From Beijerinckiaceae bacterium (lineage in GTDB: Bacteria; Pseudomonadota; Alphaproteobacteria; Rhizobiales; Beijerinckiaceae), in the NCBI GenBank assembly GCA_947370975.1, contig CANBNG010000018.1, positions 44,626 to 108,625 of the forward strand: DNA of 64,000 bases. The letters are read 5' to 3'. Numbering within the stretch: position 1 is the first letter of the stretch; each line of letters starts with the position of its first letter. Below the pieces are notes generated by a model. That model was not told where the DNA came from, searched no databases, and saw only the letters and a program-made list of their open reading frames with translations. This document shows positions 17,924-25,795 of this stretch, one piece after another. The position numbers were made by a program, and so were the translations under genes.

Positions 17924-18382
17924 TCAGCCGGCCTTCACCGCTTCCGCGAAATTGGTGAAGAACTGGTCGGCGGTCTTCTTGGCGACGCCATCGATGAGGC
18001 GCGCGCCGAGCTGGGCGATCTTGCCGCCGACATTGGCCTCGACGCTGTAGCTGAGCAGGCAGCCCGGTGCGCCGTCCGGCAGGTCGCTGAGCGAAACCTG
18101 CGCGCCGCCCTTGGCAAAACCGGCCACGCCGCCCTCGCCCTGGCCGCTGATGCGGTAGCCGTTCGGCGGATCGAGATCGGTGAGCTCCACGCTGCCCTTG
18201 AAGGTGGCGCCAACGGGGCCGACTTTCAGTTTCACGACGGCGGTAAAGCCGGTGTCGCTCGTCTTGTCGAGAGTCTGGCAACCGGGGATGCAGGCCTTGA
18301 GCACTTCGGCATCGTTGAGCTTAGCCCAGACGGTTTCGCGGTCAGCCGGGAGAGCAACCTCGCCCTTCATCGTCATCGCCAT
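17924..18382 (-). CDS. coxG: CoxG-type SRPBCC protein
   Basis: A 152-residue member of the CoxG branch of the SRPBCC (START-like) fold. The pattern MKGEVALPADRETVWAKLND, then VLKACIPGCQ near residue 28, is the CoxG hallmark. CoxG is reported in CO oxidisers to help anchor the dehydrogenase at the membrane and to bind hydrophobic ligands. A GGAGG lies just ahead of the ATG. It is the first gene of the minus-strand cox unit and diverges from the lactonase gene. A short C-terminus without a long membrane anchor suggests the soluble form. Confidence 0.93.
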   Translation of the reverse strand: MAMTMKGEVALPADRETVWAKLNDAEVLKACIPGCQTLDKTSDTGFTAVVKLKVGPVGATFKGSVELTDLDPPNGYRISGQGEGGVAGFAKGGAQVSLSDLPDGAPGCLLSYSVEANVGGKIAQLGARLIDGVAKKTADQFFTNFAEAVKAG

Positions 18383-18530
18383 GCATAATCCTCCAGTTTT
18401 GCATCAGGGGCCCGGCGCTCCGGCCGGTTGCCCGGCCCCTCCGGTTGCGCTCACCGCCCCGGAAGGTTATGCGCTTTTGCCGCGCCCTATACTTTAGGTG
18501 TTAAAGCCCGCACGCGGGAGGAGCAAGAGC

Positions 18531-19757
18531 ATGGGACAGTTGAACATCGGTTCAGAGAGCTTTCGCGTCGAAATTGAGGGGCCGGAGGATGGGCCCGTCC
18601 TGATGCTGTCGAATTCTTTGGGCACGGACCTGCATATGTGGGATCCGCAGATGCCGGCGCTGACCCAGCGCTTCCGCATCGTGCGCTATGATTCTCGCGG
18701 CCATGGCGGCTCGGTCGCAGATACCGGCCCCTATTCCATCGCCATGCTCGGTCGCGATGCGCTGGCCATCATGGATGCGCTCGATCTGCACAAGGTGAAC
18801 TGGCTCGGTCTCTCCATGGGCGGCATGGTCGGCCAATGGCTGCTCGCCCACGCCGGCCACCGCATCGAGCGCGCCGTGCTCTCCAACACGTCCTCCTACA
18901 TGCCTGACGCCCGTCCCTGGAATGCGCGCATCCTCACGGTGCAAAAATCGGGCATGGCCTCGGTCGCGCAGACGGTTGTCGATCGCTGGTTCACCCCGGA
19001 ATTCCAGGGGCGCGATCCGGCGGCTGTCGAACGCATCGCCACCATGCTGCGGACGACGCCCGCGCTAGGCTATATCGCCGCCTGCGCCGCCGTGCGCGAC
19101 ATGGACCAGCGCGAGAGCGTGCGCAGCGCAAGACGCCCGACGCTCGTCATCGCCGGCTCACGCGATCCTGCCACGCCAGCGGCTCTGGGCCGCGAGATCG
19201 CCAAGGCCATTCCGGGCGCAGCCTATGTCGAACTTGATGCCGCCCATCTTTCCAACATCGAGCAGCCGGAAGCCTTCACTGCGGCCGTCATCAAATTCTT
19301 CACGGCTCCGGCCCGCAAGGCGGCAGTGAAGAAGAAGCCTGCTGCGAAAAAGGTTGTTGCTAAAAAGTCCCCTGCGAAGAAAGCGGTCGTCAAGAAGGCT
19401 GCGACCAAGAAAGCCGCGCCGAAGAAGGTCGCGACCAAAAAGGCCGCAGCAAAGAAAACGGCGACCAAGAAAACGGCAACAAAAAAGACTGCCGTGAAGA
19501 CGCCCGCACGCAAGGCTGTTGCCAAGAAGTCCCCCGCCAAGAAGGCGATTGGCAAGAAGGTTGCGGCCAAGAAGGTTGTCGCCAAAAAGGCCGCACCCAA
19601 GAAGGCCGCACCCAAGAAAGCCGCACCCAAGAAGACCGTGTCCAAGAAGCCTGTACGCAAGGCCCCGGCGCGCAAGCCGGCTGCCAAGAAGACGATTGTG
19701 AAAAAGACTGCCACAAAGAAAACGGCCCGCAAGACCGCCAAGAGGAGTTCGCGCTGA
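18531..19757 (+). CDS. PcaD-like 3-oxoadipate enol-lactonase with a histone-H1-like tail
   Basis: Residues 1-260 form an alpha/beta hydrolase of the 3-oxoadipate enol-lactonase (PcaD) type, which opens the lactone ring in the beta-ketoadipate pathway. The triad is visible as Ser95 (GLSMGG), Asp212 (GSRDPATP) and His239 (DAAHLSN). Residues 261-408 are a separate tail made almost only of Lys, Ala, Pro, Thr and Val in repeated KKAA/AKKS/APKK units, as in histone H1-like and phasin-F tails. The start is ATG 18531 with GGGAGGAG upstream. There is no frameshift at the junction. The stop overlaps the pcaC start (TGATG). The tail is far outside the normal length of the enzyme family (about 260). Confidence 0.88.
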   Translation: MGQLNIGSESFRVEIEGPEDGPVLMLSNSLGTDLHMWDPQMPALTQRFRIVRYDSRGHGGSVADTGPYSIAMLGRDALAIMDALDLHKVNWLGLSMGGMVGQWLLAHAGHRIERAVLSNTSSYMPDARPWNARILTVQKSGMASVAQTVVDRWFTPEFQGRDPAAVERIATMLRTTPALGYIAACAAVRDMDQRESVRSARRPTLVIAGSRDPATPAALGREIAKAIPGAAYVELDAAHLSNIEQPEAFTAAVIKFFTAPARKAAVKKKPAAKKVVAKKSPAKKAVVKKAATKKAAPKKVATKKAAAKKTATKKTATKKTAVKTPARKAVAKKSPAKKAIGKKVAAKKVVAKKAAPKKAAPKKAAPKKTVSKKPVRKAPARKPAAKKTIVKKTATKKTARKTAKRSSR

Positions 19758-20137
19758 TGGACGACAAGACACGCTACGATCAGGGCATGAAAGTGCGCCG
19801 TGAAGTGCTGGGTGACGTCTGGGTCGACAGGTCCGAACAGGGCAAGACCGAGTTCAACAAGGACTGGATCGATTTCATCTCACGCACGGCGTGGGGCGAT
19901 GTCTGGTCGCGTCCGGGCCTCGACCGGCGCACGCGCTCGGTGATCGTGCTCACGTCCACCATTTCAACCCGCAATTGGGACGAGTTCAAACTGCACGTTC
20001 GCGCGGCCTTCAACAATGGCCTCACCAAGGACGAACTCGCCGAAATCATCCTGCAATGCGCTATTTATGCAGGCGTGCCGCCCGCCAACCACGCCTTCAA
20101 ACTGGCGCAGGAAGTCTTCACGGACATGGGCATTTAA
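19757..20137 (+). CDS. pcaC: 4-carboxymuconolactone decarboxylase PcaC
   Basis: A 126-residue protein of the carboxymuconolactone decarboxylase family, the size expected for free PcaC. It converts 4-carboxymuconolactone to 3-oxoadipate enol-lactone, the substrate of PcaD. The family motif is visible in HVRAAFNNGLTKDELAEI followed by ILQCAIYAGVPPANHAF, with the conserved Glu, Cys and His. The start overlaps the lactonase stop by one base, so the two are translated together. No other pca genes lie in the window. Confidence 0.95.
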   Translation: MDDKTRYDQGMKVRREVLGDVWVDRSEQGKTEFNKDWIDFISRTAWGDVWSRPGLDRRTRSVIVLTSTISTRNWDEFKLHVRAAFNNGLTKDELAEIILQCAIYAGVPPANHAFKLAQEVFTDMGI

Positions 20138-20148
20138 AGCCGGGAGCA

Positions 20149-20174
20149 CCCGCTTCTCCCCCGGGAGAAGCGGG
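20149..20174. terminator. Hairpin between convergent pcaC and rpe
   Basis: A perfect inverted repeat, CCCGCTTCTCCC with GGGAGAAGCGGG separated by CC, lies between the convergent ends of pcaC (20137) and rpe (20185). It contains the same CTTCTCCC/GGGAGAAG arm as repeat family A, so it is probably a truncated copy serving as a bidirectional end structure. No U-run follows, so intrinsic termination is not certain. Confidence 0.5.
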
Positions 20175-20184
20175 TAGCCAATTC

Positions 20185-20865
20185 TTACACGATCTCGCCG
20201 CGCGCGCTCAGCGCGGCATGGCGGATCGCCTCGATATTGGCGGCATAGGCATTGGGTCCGCCCTTGAATGCGGCCGAGCCGGCGACGAGGAAATTTGCGC
20301 CCGCAGCGGCACATTCGCCGGCATTGAGCGCCGTCACGCCACCATCGACTTCAATGTCGATCGGACGATCGCCAACCATCGCGCGGATGCGGCGCACCTT
20401 TTCGAGCACGGGACGAATGAAGCTCTGGCCACCAAAGCCGGGGTTCACCGTCATCGCAAGAATGAGATCGGCATCCTCAAGCAGATATTCGAGCACGCTC
20501 TCGGGCGTACCGGGATTGACCGCGACACCGGCCTTCTTGCCCAGCGCCCGGATCGCCTGCAGCGAGCGATGCACATGGGGACCAGCCTCCGCATGGACGC
20601 AGATATAATCTGAACCGGCCTTGGCGAAGGCCTCGAGATAGGGATCGGCGGGCGAGATCATCAGATGCGTGTCGAACGGCTTGTCGGTCGACTTGCGGAT
20701 CGCCTTGATGACATCGGGCCCGAAGGTGATGTTGGGCACGAAATGCCCGTCCATCACATCCAGATGCACAATATCGCCGCCAGCCGCCATGATATCGCTG
20801 ACCTCCTGGCCGAGCTTGGAGAAATCGCTGGCAAGCATGGAGGGAAGAATTTTCAGGGGGCGCAT
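20185..20865 (-). CDS. rpe: Ribulose-phosphate 3-epimerase
   Basis: Rpe interconverts ribulose-5-phosphate and xylulose-5-phosphate in the pentose phosphate pathway. The 226-residue TIM barrel shows the standard order: KILPSMLASDFSKLGQEV, LDVMDGHFVPNITFGPDVI, HLMISPADPYLEAFAKAG, MTVNPGFGGQSFIRPVLEKV, and EVDGGVTALNAGECAAAGA with the phosphate-binding VAGSAAF. The length and all motifs are normal. It is a single gene converging on pcaC. Confidence 0.97.
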   Translation of the reverse strand: MRPLKILPSMLASDFSKLGQEVSDIMAAGGDIVHLDVMDGHFVPNITFGPDVIKAIRKSTDKPFDTHLMISPADPYLEAFAKAGSDYICVHAEAGPHVHRSLQAIRALGKKAGVAVNPGTPESVLEYLLEDADLILAMTVNPGFGGQSFIRPVLEKVRRIRAMVGDRPIDIEVDGGVTALNAGECAAAGANFLVAGSAAFKGGPNAYAANIEAIRHAALSARGEIV

Positions 20866-21038
20866 GGCGGGGCTCCGGGTTGATGGGCGCGGGGTAGCAT
20901 CTGGGTGGGCGGGAGTCCATCGCTGCCCTCAAGAGCGAGATTACGCCCTCAAAAAGCGCCGTATTTTCCACCCCCCACAAGGTGGAGGGAATTGAATTGA
21001 GGTTTCGTGCGCGAAGGCGGGGCTGATACACTCGATCC

Positions 21039-22286
21039 ATGGCCAAACATTACGACGTTCTCATCCTCGGCGCCGGCATGGTCGGCATCGGCGCGGCGCT
21101 GCACATTCAGGCGCGCGGGCGCTCGGTCGCTGTCATCGACAAGCACACCATGGCGGGCGAGGAGACGAGTTTCGGCAATGCCGGGCTTATCGAGCGCTCG
21201 TCCATCTTTCCCTACATGTTCCCGCGCGAGCTTGGCCCGCTCCTGCGCTATGCCCTCAACCTTGCGCCCGAGGCCCATTACCACCTCTCGGCCTTGCCGG
21301 GCCTTGCCTCCTGGCTCCTGCGCTATTGGATGAATTCCTCGCCCGCGGGCGCCTTGCGCAGCGCCAAGGCCGCCCTGCCCCTCATCGAGCGCAGCCTCAG
21401 CGAACATGAGGCCCTGATGCAGGCCTCGGGCTCGATGCATCTGCTGGCCCATTCAGGCTGGATGAAGCTCTGCCGCTCGCAGGCCTCTTTCGACAAGGCC
21501 GTGGCCGACGCGCAAAAGCTCATCCCCTATGGCCGCGCCTTCGATGTGCTGGATGGCAAGGGCGTGCAGGCGCGCGAGCCCGCGCTGCGGGGCACATTTG
21601 CGGGCGGCGTGCATCTGCGCGATCCCGGCGTCGTGAAAGATCCCGGCGGTCTGGCCAAGGCCTATGCAGCACTCTTCCTGACGCGCGGCGGCGAGATGCG
21701 GACAGCCGATGCCCGCGCCCTGACACAAGAGACCGACGGCTGGAGCCTGCAAACACATGCCGGGCCCATCCAGGCGCGCGATGTCGTGGTGGCGCTGGGT
21801 CCGTGGTCGGACAAGGTCTATGGCCCGCTCGGCTACAAGATCCCGATGGCGGTGAAGCGCGGCTATCACATGCATTATGCGCCCGCAGAGGGAGCTGTGC
21901 TCAATGTGCCGGTGCTCGATGTCGAGGGCGGCTATGTGCTGGCGCCCATGCTGCGCGGCATCCGGCTGACGACGGGCGCGGAATTTGCCAAGCGCGATGC
22001 CCCGCCCACGCCCGTGCAACTGGAGCAGACAGAGCCCATGGCGCGGGAGATTTTTCCGCTTGGCGCGCGGCTCGATGCGAAGCCGTGGATGGGCGCGCGG
22101 CCCTGCCTGCCTGACATGCTGCCCGTTATCGGACCCGCCCCGCGCCACAGGGGCTTGTGGTTCGACTTCGGCCACCAGCATCATGGCTTCACCTTGGGGC
22201 CCGTGACAGGCCGCCTGATGGCCGATCTCGTCACCGGGGCCGAGCCCTTTACCGACCCCACGCCCTATGCTGTGACCCGCTTCTGA
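21039..22286 (+). CDS. DadA-like FAD-dependent amino-acid oxidoreductase
   Basis: A 415-residue member of the DAO superfamily (D-amino acid dehydrogenase, DadA-like). The N-terminal dinucleotide motif is ILGAGMVGIGAALHIQARG, followed by GEETSFGNAG with the family's FAD-contact SxGNAG. The C-terminal region MGARPCLPDMLPVIGPAP, then GHQHHGFTLGPVTGRLMADL, is the conserved DAO ending. It probably oxidises a D-amino or N-substituted amino acid and passes electrons to the quinone pool. The substrate cannot be told. Its stop abuts the stop of the convergent VUT gene. Confidence 0.88.
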   Translation: MAKHYDVLILGAGMVGIGAALHIQARGRSVAVIDKHTMAGEETSFGNAGLIERSSIFPYMFPRELGPLLRYALNLAPEAHYHLSALPGLASWLLRYWMNSSPAGALRSAKAALPLIERSLSEHEALMQASGSMHLLAHSGWMKLCRSQASFDKAVADAQKLIPYGRAFDVLDGKGVQAREPALRGTFAGGVHLRDPGVVKDPGGLAKAYAALFLTRGGEMRTADARALTQETDGWSLQTHAGPIQARDVVVALGPWSDKVYGPLGYKIPMAVKRGYHMHYAPAEGAVLNVPVLDVEGGYVLAPMLRGIRLTTGAEFAKRDAPPTPVQLEQTEPMAREIFPLGARLDAKPWMGARPCLPDMLPVIGPAPRHRGLWFDFGHQHHGFTLGPVTGRLMADLVTGAEPFTDPTPYAVTRF

Positions 22287-22850
22287 TCAGGCCGGCTGCA
22301 GGCCGATGCGCTGATCGCGCTGGCGCAACCAGGCGATGAGCGGGAGGGCGACCAGCACCATCCACGCCTTGCCGATGATCTGGCCGCCCAGAAAATCGAG
22401 GCTGCCAAAGGCAAGCCAGAGGAAGACGATGGAATCGATCACCAGCCCGGTGACGCTGGAGGCAAAGACCGCCAGCACAAGGCGGCGACGCTGGAGCGGC
22501 GTATAAACCGCGAAATCGGCCAGTTCCGAAAACAGGAAGGCAATCGCCGAGGCTGTGACCAGAGCGGGCGGCGCGAGAAAGGCAGAAATCAGCGTGCCCG
22601 CGGCAATGGCGAGCAGGGCGAATTTCGCGCCGAGACGGCGCTGAACGAGGTCGCGCAGCACCAGCGCCAGCCCAACCATCAGCACGCCGCTGGGCGCGGT
22701 GACGCCCGGCGCAACCGGAATGAGGCACGGCCCGTCGGGCACGCAAAACGTGCCGACATTGCCAATCAGCCAATTGGCGAGCGGAATGCAGGCTCCGAAA
22801 GCAATGAGGCAAACGAGCCCCTCGATCTGGCGCTGGCGGTCAATGGTCAT
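22287..22850 (-). CDS. VUT-family (YhhQ-like) membrane transporter
   Basis: A 187-residue integral membrane protein of the VUT family (formerly DUF165, COG1738), whose characterised members import queuosine precursors. Conserved features are the paired GVTAPSGVLMVGLALVLRDL segment and the SELADFAVYTPLQRR region, then VFLWLAFGSLDFLGGQI. About six membrane segments are visible. I placed the start at ATG 22850, with GGGGAAG upstream. It ends with zero gap against the convergent DadA-like gene. The substrate role is inferred from the family. Confidence 0.83.
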   Translation of the reverse strand: MTIDRQRQIEGLVCLIAFGACIPLANWLIGNVGTFCVPDGPCLIPVAPGVTAPSGVLMVGLALVLRDLVQRRLGAKFALLAIAAGTLISAFLAPPALVTASAIAFLFSELADFAVYTPLQRRRLVLAVFASSVTGLVIDSIVFLWLAFGSLDFLGGQIIGKAWMVLVALPLIAWLRQRDQRIGLQPA

Positions 22851-23016
22851 GAACAGGCTTCCCCGAGATTTGGCCGCTACATGCAGGCATGGGGCCGCGG
22901 AAGCAAGTTTTTTGAGCAGGGCGGACCGTCGCAGATGCGCGCCTTTTGCCCTGGTGGGTTCCAACCAGAGCCCGCCCGTGCTACGGCGACCACCACATTC
23001 CCACGGAGCCATGCCC

Positions 23017-24321
23017 ATGATCCCCCGCTATTCCCGCCCCGAAATGGTCGCCATCTGGGAGCCCCAGACGCGCTTCCGCATCTGGTTCGAGATCGAGGCG
23101 CACGCCTGCGATGCTCTGGCCGAGATCGGGACCATTCCGAAGGAAAGCGCCAAGGCGATCTGGGATGGTGCGGGCCATGTGACGTTCGATGTCGACCGGA
23201 TCGACGAAATCGAGCGCGTGACCAAGCATGACGTCATCGCCTTCCTGACGCATCTTGCCGAATTCATCGGCCCCGAATCCCGCTTCGTGCATCAGGGCAT
23301 GACCTCGTCCGACGTGCTCGACACCTGCCTTGCCGTGCAGCTCGCACGCGCCTCCGACATTCTGCTGGCCGATATCGATGCGCTGCTCGCCGCGATCAAG
23401 CGCCGCGCCTTCGAGCACAAGATGACGCCCGTCATCGGCCGCTCGCACGGCATTCATGCCGAGCCCGTGACCTTTGGCCTGAAGCTCGCGCAGGCCTATG
23501 CCGAATTTACCCGCTGCCGCGAACGCCTCGTCCATGCCCGCAAGGAAATCGCCACCTGTGCGATTTCGGGCGCGGTCGGCACTTTCGCCAATATCGATCC
23601 GCGCGTCGAAGAGCACGTCGCCAAGAAGATGGGCCTCGCCGTCGAGCCCGTCTCGACGCAGGTCATTCCGCGCGATCGTCATGCGATGTTCTTTGCGACA
23701 CTTGGCGTGATCGCCTCCTCAATCGAGCGTCTCGCCACCGAAGTGCGCCACATGCAGCGCACCGAAGTGCTGGAAGCCGAGGAGTTTTTCTCCGCCGGCC
23801 AGAAGGGCTCGTCGGCCATGCCGCACAAGCGCAATCCTGTGCTGACTGAAAACCTGACCGGTCTTGCCCGCCTCGTGCGCGGCATGGCTTTGCCCGCTAT
23901 GGAAAATGTTGCGCTCTGGCACGAGCGCGATATTTCCCATTCCTCGGTCGAGCGCATGATCGGCCCGGATGCGACAGTCACGCTCGATTTCGCGCTCGCG
24001 CGCCTCACCGGCGTGATCGACAAGCTGATCGTCTACCCTGAGAACATGAAGAAGAATCTCGACCGCCTCGGCGGCCTCATCCATTCGCAGCGCGTGCTGC
24101 TGGCGCTCACCCAAAAGGGCGTGTCGCGCGAGGACGCCTACAGCTTCGTGCAGCGCAACGCCATGCCCGTGTGGCGGGGCGAAGGCGACTTCCTGACGCT
24201 GCTGAAGAAGGATGCGGAAGTCTCGAAGGCACTGTCTGATGCGGAGCTCGAAGAACTGTTCGATCTCGGCTATCACCTCAAGCACGTCGACACGATTTTC
24301 GCGCGCGTGTTCGGAAAATAA
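23017..24321 (+). CDS. purB: Adenylosuccinate lyase
   Basis: PurB catalyses two steps of purine synthesis: cleavage of SAICAR and of adenylosuccinate. The fumarase/aspartase signature GSSAMPHKRNPVLTEN is present, preceded by FVHQGMTSSDVLDTC and IGRSHGIHAEPVTFG, the catalytic segments. The start ATG 23017 (MIPRYSRPEM) has GGAG eight bases upstream and matches alphaproteobacterial PurB; ATG 23011 is two residues earlier. The length is 434 residues. It is followed by repeats and a terminator. Confidence 0.97.
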   Translation: MIPRYSRPEMVAIWEPQTRFRIWFEIEAHACDALAEIGTIPKESAKAIWDGAGHVTFDVDRIDEIERVTKHDVIAFLTHLAEFIGPESRFVHQGMTSSDVLDTCLAVQLARASDILLADIDALLAAIKRRAFEHKMTPVIGRSHGIHAEPVTFGLKLAQAYAEFTRCRERLVHARKEIATCAISGAVGTFANIDPRVEEHVAKKMGLAVEPVSTQVIPRDRHAMFFATLGVIASSIERLATEVRHMQRTEVLEAEEFFSAGQKGSSAMPHKRNPVLTENLTGLARLVRGMALPAMENVALWHERDISHSSVERMIGPDATVTLDFALARLTGVIDKLIVYPENMKKNLDRLGGLIHSQRVLLALTQKGVSREDAYSFVQRNAMPVWRGEGDFLTLLKKDAEVSKALSDAELEELFDLGYHLKHVDTIFARVFGK

Positions 24322-24325
24322 GGCT

Positions 24326-24408
24326 CGTCATTGCGAGGAGCGAAGCGACGCGGCAATCCATCTGACGGCTGCCGCAAGATGGATTGCTTCGCTCCGCTCG
24401 CAATGACG
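24326..24408. repeat. Long inverted repeat, family B
   Basis: Just after the purB stop lies a large inverted repeat. The left arm begins CGTCATTGCGAGGAGCGAAG and ends GCAATCCATC; the right arm begins GATGGATTGCTTCGCTCCGC and ends CGCAATGACG. They are separated by a short spacer rich in GC. This element type is widespread in alphaproteobacterial genomes. A half copy is at 53514-53541. The transcript would fold into a long stem and could end or stabilise the purB mRNA. Confidence 0.8.
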
Positions 24409-24426
24409 GCAACTGAACGGGCGCAC

Positions 24427-24550
24427 GCTTCTCCCCTTGGGGAGAAGCTGTCCGCGGAGCGGACTGATGAGGGGCTAGGGATGCAGCCTGAGAGGTCGCA
24501 ACCCCTTACCCGGCTCCTTCGGAGCCACCCTCTTCCTCTGGGAGAGAGTG
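24427..24550. repeat. Composite palindromic repeat, family A, copy 2
   Basis: This copy has the same modular order as the element at 13793-13910: CTTCTCCCC/GGGGAGAAG, GTCCGC/GCGGAC, TGATGAGGGG followed later by ACCCCTTACCC, a GGCTCCTTCGGAGCC hairpin, and CTCTTCCTCTGGGAGAG. It follows repeat family B by 18 bases and precedes the terminator shared with the livK end. Confidence 0.85.
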
Positions 24551-24551
24551 C

Positions 24552-24580
24552 AAAAAAGGCCGCTTTTCAGCGGCCTTTTT
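24552..24580 (-). terminator. Terminator at the 3' end of livK
   Basis: AAAAAGGCCGC and GCGGCCTTTTT form a GC-rich stem with a TTTTCA loop. T-runs flank it on both strands, so it can act in both directions. It lies two bases past the livK stop on the minus strand and is also downstream of purB on the plus strand. Confidence 0.9.
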
Positions 24581-24582
24581 CA

Positions 24583-25707
24583 TTACATCTCGACGAAGCC
24601 GATCTTGCCGTCCGCCATTTTCTTCCAGACATACATGACGTAATCGGCGTCGTTACGGTCGCCCTTCATGTCGAAGGAGAACTTTCCGATCACCGTGTCG
24701 AAGGTCATGCCGGAATGCATGGCGTCGGCCACTTTCTTGGTGTCGAGCGAACCTGCCTTTTCAATGGCCTGCTTGAGCACCTGCACCGTGGCGTAGGAAT
24801 AGAGCGTGTAGCCCTCGGGGTTGATGTTCTTTGCCGCGAATTTGGCCAGCAGCGGGCCAACACCTGCACGCTTGGTGGGGTCGGGACCAAAGGTCATCAA
24901 CGTGCCTTCCACCGCATCGCCCGCAATGGCTGCAAGCTCTGCCGTGGCAATGCCGTCACCGCCGATAAGCACGGTGTTCAGGCCCTGCTCGCGCATCTGG
25001 CGCAGCAACACGCCGCCTTCGGCCTGCAAGCCGCCCCAGAACAGCACGTCAGCGCGCAGCTGCTTGAGCTTGGTCACGACAGCCGAATAATCGCGCTCGC
25101 CCGGATTGATCCCTTCGTAGATCACTTCCTTGACGCCCTTGGCGTTCATGTTCTTCTGCGTTTCGTCTGCAAGGCCCTTGCCGTAGGGCGTCTTGTCGTG
25201 AAGCACCGCGATGCGCTTGTCCTTCAGTTTTTCGACAATGTACTGCGCAGCCACCGCGCCCTGCTGGTCATCGCGCCCGCAGGTGCGGAAGACGTTCCAG
25301 AGTTTGCGCTCCGTCAGGCGCGGATTGGTAGAGCCCGGCGTGACCGCCAGAATGCCGTTTTCGGCATAGACGTCAGATGCCGGGATCGACACGCCCGAAT
25401 TGAAATGGCCAACAACGAACTTCACGCCATCGCCGACGAATTTATTGGCGACAGACACGCCCTGCTCGGGCTTGGAGACATCGTCACCCACCGAGAGTTG
25501 CAGCTTCTGGCCAAGAATGCCGCCTGCCGCATTGATATCTTCGATCGCCTGTTCAGCGCCATTCTTGATCATGGCGCCAAAAGCCGCACTCGGGCCGGTG
25601 ACCGGCGCGCCGACGCCGATCTTGATCTGCGCCTGCGCGGGCGCAATGAAAGCCGACAGGACGAGCCCGGCGCTCAACAACAGCCGCGCCACCAATACCT
25701 TGTTCAT
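24583..25707 (-). CDS. livK: Branched-chain amino-acid ABC transporter substrate-binding protein
   Basis: A periplasmic LivK/LivJ-type receptor. The start is ATG 25707, with GGGGAG six bases upstream. A clear Sec signal peptide (VLVARLLLSAGLVLSAFIAPAQAQ) precedes the mature protein, which begins IKIGVGAPVTGPSAAFG as in the family. The ligand-site serine/threonine segment is at VTPGSTNPRLTE, and YGKGLADETQKNM follows. The length is 374 residues. It is the last gene of the six-gene minus-strand operon livH-livM-livG-livF-DUF6867-livK. Ligands may be other than branched-chain amino acids. Confidence 0.93.
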   Translation of the reverse strand: MNKVLVARLLLSAGLVLSAFIAPAQAQIKIGVGAPVTGPSAAFGAMIKNGAEQAIEDINAAGGILGQKLQLSVGDDVSKPEQGVSVANKFVGDGVKFVVGHFNSGVSIPASDVYAENGILAVTPGSTNPRLTERKLWNVFRTCGRDDQQGAVAAQYIVEKLKDKRIAVLHDKTPYGKGLADETQKNMNAKGVKEVIYEGINPGERDYSAVVTKLKQLRADVLFWGGLQAEGGVLLRQMREQGLNTVLIGGDGIATAELAAIAGDAVEGTLMTFGPDPTKRAGVGPLLAKFAAKNINPEGYTLYSYATVQVLKQAIEKAGSLDTKKVADAMHSGMTFDTVIGKFSFDMKGDRNDADYVMYVWKKMADGKIGFVEM

Positions 25708-25795
25708 TAAAAACTCCCCGAGATTGAAGATCAACTTTGACTGCGCATTGGCTGCGCCAAGTTTCAGACCAAGATTAACGCTTTTTTCCAGACTG

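Noticed and set aside
19311..19754. Tandem short repeats in DNA, first considered as a CRISPR-like or simple repeat array
   Set aside because: They are codons for the Lys/Ala tail of the lactonase, irregular in unit length, with no spacers.
20866..21038. Possible hairpin terminator near TTTTCCACC and GGTGGA at about 20970
   Set aside because: The stem is short and no U-run follows; evidence is too weak for a feature.
20949..21452. A minus-strand frame spanning the start of the DadA-like gene
   Set aside because: It overlaps the well-supported oxidoreductase start and shows no domain.
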